Shown: positions 60,472-64,000 of the stretch, piece after piece
Layout of the letters: each line of letters starts with the position of its first letter
Numbering within the stretch: the stretch's first letter is position 1
Source of the DNA: Mesostigma viride
Lineage: Eukaryota > Streptophyta > Mesostigmatophyceae > Mesostigmatales > Mesostigmataceae
Assembly: GCA_009746045.1 (NCBI GenBank)
Contig: RPFO01000079.1
Coordinates: forward strand, 114,501-178,500
Length of the DNA: 64,000 nt
Direction of reading: 5' to 3'
Notes under the pieces: model-generated
The model's database searches: none
What the model was told of the DNA's origin: nothing
The model's input: only the letters and a program-made list of their open reading frames with translations
Made by a program: the position numbers and the translations under genes

Positions 60472-63400
60472 GGAACTCCGCTCATCATGCCCTGCGTTCC
60501 ACTCATCATGCCTTGCGCTCCGCTCATCATGCCTTGCGCTCCATCATGCCTTGCGCTCCACTCATCATGCCTTGCGCTCCACTCATCATGCCTTGCGCTC
60601 CACTCATCATGCCTTGCGCTCCACTCATCATGCCTTGCGCTCCACTCATCAAGCCTTGCGTTCCACTCATCATGCCTTGCACTCCACTCATCATGCCTTG
60701 CGTTCCACTCATCATGCCTTGCGCTCCACTCATCATGCCTTGCGCTCCACTCATCATGCCTTGCGCTCCACTCATCATGCCTTGCGCTCCACTCATCATG
60801 CCTTGCGCTCCATCATGCCTTGCGCTCCACTCATCATGCCTTGCGCTCCACTCATCATGCCTTGCGCTCCACTCATCATGCCTTGCACTCCACTCATCAT
60901 GCCTTGCGCTCCACTCATCATGCCTTGCGCTCCACTCATCATGCCTTGCGCTCCACTCATCATGCCTTGCGCTCCACTCATCATGCCTTGCGTTCCACTC
61001 ATCATGCCTTGCGTTCCACTCATCATGCCTTGCGCTCCATCATGCCTTGCGCTCCACTCATCATGCCTGGCGCTCCACTCATCATGCCTTGCGTTCCACT
61101 CATCATGCCTTGCGTTCCACTCATCATGCCTTGCGCTCCACTCATCATGCCTTGCGCTCCACTCATCATGCCTTGCGTTCCACTCATCATGCCTTGCGTT
61201 CCACTCATCATGCCTTGCGTTCCACTCATCATGCCTTGCGCTCCACTCATCATGCCTTGCGCTCCACTCATCATGCCTCCACTCATCATGCCTTGCGCTC
61301 CACTCATCATGCCTTGCGTTCCACTCATCATGCCTTGCGCTCCACTCATCATGCCTTGCGCTCCACTCATCATGCCTTGCGTTCCATCATGCCTTGCGTT
61401 CCACTCATCATGCCTTGTGCTCCACTCATCATGCCTTGCGTTCCACTCATCATGCCTTGCGCTCCACTCATCATGCCTTGCGTTCCACTCATCATGCCTT
61501 GCGCTCCACTCATCATGCCTTGCGCTCCACTCATCATGCCTTGCGTTCCACTCATCATGCCTTGCGTTCCACTCATCATGCCTTGCGCTCCACTCATCAT
61601 GCCTTGCGCTCCACTCATCATGCCTTGCGTTCCACTCATCATGCCTTGCGCTCCACTCATCATGCCTTGCGCTCCACTCATCATGCCTTGCGCTCCATCA
61701 TGCCTTGCGCTCCACTCATCATGCCTTGCGCTCCACTCATCATGCCTTGCGCTCCACTCATCATGCCTTGCGCTCCACTCATCATGCCTTGCGTTCCACT
61801 CATCATGCCTTGCGCTCCACTCATCATGCCTTGTGTTCCACTCATCATGCCTTGCGCTCCACTCATCATGCCTTGCGCTCCACTCATCATGCCTTGCGCT
61901 CCACTCATCATGCCTTGCGTTCCACTCATCATGCCTTGCGCTCCACTCATCATGCCTTGCGTTCCACTCATCATGCCTTGCGTTCCACTCATCATGCCTT
62001 GCGTTCCACTCATCATGCCTTGCGCTCCACTCATCATGCCTTGCGCTCCACTCATCATGCCTTGCGTTCCACTCATCATGCCTTGCGCTCCACTCATCAT
62101 GCCTTGCGCTCCACTCATCATGCCTTGCGCTCCATCATGCCTTGCGCTCCACTCATCATGCCTTGCGCTCCACTCATCATGCCTTGCGTTCCACCCATCA
62201 TGCCTTGCGTTCCACTCATCATGCCTTGCGCTCCACTCATCATGCCTTGCGTTCCACTCATCATGCCTTGCGCTCCACTCATCATGCCTTGCGCTCCACT
62301 CATCATGCCTTGCGCTCCACTCATCATGCCTTGCGCTCCACTCATCATGCCTTGCGTTCCACTCATCATGCCTTGCGCTCCACTCATCATGCCTTGCGCT
62401 CCACTCATCATGCCTTGCGCTCCACTCATCATGCCTTGCGCTCCACTCATCATGCCTTGCGTTCCACTCATCATGCCTTGCGTTCCACTCATCATGCCTT
62501 GCGTTCCACTCATCATGCCTTGCGCTCCACTCATCATGCCTTGCGTTCCACTCATCATGCCTTGCGTTCCACTCATCATGCCTTGCGTTCCACTCATCAT
62601 GCCTTGCGCTCCACTCATCATGCCTTGCGTTCCACTCATCATGCCTTGCGCTCCACTCATCATGCCTTGCGCTCCACTCATCATGCCTTGCGCTCCACTC
62701 ATCATGCCTTGCGCTCCACTCATCATGCCTTGCGCTCCACTCATCGTGCCTTGCGCTCCATCATGCCTTGCGCTCCACTCATCATGCCTTGCGCTCCACT
62801 CATCATGCCTTGCGTTCCACCCATCATGCCTTGCGCTCCACTCATCATGCCTTGCGCTCCACTCATCATCCCTTGCGCTCCACTCATCATGCCTTGCGCT
62901 CCACTCATCATGCCTTGCGCTCCACTCATCATGCCTTGCGCTCCACTCATCATGCCTTGCGCTCCACTCATCATGCCTTGCGTTCCACTCATCATGCCTT
63001 GCGTTCCACTCATCATGCCTCCACTCATCATGCCTTGCGCTCCACTCATCATGCCTTGCGTTCCACTCATCATGCCTTGCGCTCCATCATGCCTTGCGCT
63101 CCACTCATCATGCCTTGCGCTCCACTCATCATGCCTTGCGCTCCACTCATCATGCCTTGCGCTCCACTCATCATGCCTTGCGCTCCACTCATCATGCCTC
63201 CACTCATCATGCCTTGCGCTCCACTCATCATGCCTTGCGTTCCACTCATCATGCCTTGCGTTCCACTCATCATGCCTTGCGCTCCACTCATCATGCCTTG
63301 CGTTCCACTCATCATGCCTTGCGCTCCACTCATCATGCCTTGCGCTCCACTCATCATGCCTTGCGCTCCACTCATCATGCCTCCACTCATCATGCCTTGC

Positions 63401-64000
63401 GCTCCACTCATCATGCCTTGCGCTCCACTCATCATGCCTTGCGTTCCACTCATCATGCCTTGCGCTCCACTCATCATGCCTTGCGCTCCACTCATCATGC
63501 CTTGCGCTCCACTCATCATGCCTCCACCCATCATGCCTTGCGCTCCACTCATCATGCCTTGCGCTCCACTCATCATGCCTCCACTCATCATGCCTTGCGC
63601 TCCACTCATCATGCCTTGCGTTCCACTTATCATGCCTTGCGCTCCACTCATCATGCCTTGCGTTCCACTCATCATGCCTTGCGCTCCACTCATCATGCCT
63701 TGCGCTCCACTCATCATGCCTTGCGCTCCACTCATCATGCCTTGCGCTCCACTCATCATGCCTTGTGTTCCACTCATCATGCCTTGCGCTCCACTCATCA
63801 TGCCTTGCGCTCCACTCATCATGCCTTGCGCTCCACTCATCATGCCTTGCGTTCCACTCATCATGCCTTGCGCTCCACTCATCATGCCTTGCGTTCCACT
63901 CATCATGCCTTGCGCTCCACTCATCATGCCTTGCGCTCCACTCATCATGCCTTGCGCTCCACTCATCATGCCTTGCGCTCCACTCATCATGCCTTGCGCT
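60472..64000 (-). repeat. 21-bp minisatellite in the MED20 upstream intron
   Basis: About 165 units of CATGCCTTGCG(C/T)TCCACTCAT run to the window edge. Two unit types (GCGCTCC and GCGTTCC) are interspersed. Rare 17-bp units (CTCCATCATGCC, lacking 4 nt) occur about every 230-920 bp, and rare 9-bp units CTCCACTCAT also occur. In one minus-strand frame it reads (MSGAQGM)n or (MSGTQGM)n, but each 17-bp unit causes a frameshift and stop, so it is not coding as it stands. It abuts the MED20 exon's splice acceptor by about 35 bp. Confidence 0.93.

Noticed and set aside
60527..63990. (MSGAQGM)n repeat protein resembling a secreted or silk-like product
   Set aside because: The frame is broken at every 17-bp unit and the array lies upstream of a MED20 splice acceptor, so it is treated as an intronic minisatellite.

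Overview
This is a repeat-dense eukaryotic nuclear region, most likely from a green alga. Spliceosomal GT-AG introns, TATA boxes, LTR and non-LTR retrotransposons and long micro- and minisatellites rule out a prokaryote. The only host gene I can name is on the minus strand at 58299-60436. It is the 3' part of a Mediator subunit 20 (MED20) gene whose C-terminus looks like that of the green lineage. The species cannot be told from the sequence.

Layout. 1-6260: a broken minus-strand ORF with a SUMO-interaction-like motif, a C-rich repeat array, a dispersed ~390-bp repeat and a 687-bp (CAA)n tract. 6262-41391: a nest of mobile elements. An old LINE copy (7090-8475, 16874-17108, 38319-38875) was split by two Copia-like LTR retrotransposons. 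E1 (8476-16873) has a CTTGC target duplication. E2 (17109-38318) has a TGAAT duplication. E2 was then hit three times: by a CACTA-like DNA element in its 5' LTR (17742-22722), by a 6.9-kb inverted-repeat element at the end of pol (28886-35764), and by an 883-bp palindrome built of palindromes in its 3' LTR (37360-38242, duplication GCTGC). A second copy of that palindrome is at 40506-41386 (duplication GATGG).

41486-47387: a small island of host-type genes. A RING/TRAF zinc-finger gene and a zinc-ribbon/SUMO-motif gene diverge from a shared promoter that carries five tandem E2F-like sites and a TATA box. Two low-complexity hypothetical genes follow, facing each other. 47845-58195: a second LINE-rich block with at least four families, including an almost full-length copy (52497-58098, minus) with two ORFs, tandem 5' monomers and an 11-bp target duplication. 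58299-64000: MED20 exons, then a 21-bp minisatellite that fills the upstream intron and runs off the window.

The Copia-like elements are the most unusual biology. Each carries a ~380-residue ORF of unknown function ahead of gag. Pol is read after a UGA followed by CUA or CUU. The pol domain order appears to be integrase, then a retropepsin-like domain, then reverse transcriptase and RNase H, rather than protease first. Single-nucleotide frameshifts break many otherwise conserved frames in both elements and host genes; some may be assembly errors. Frameshifted copies are described as they stand.
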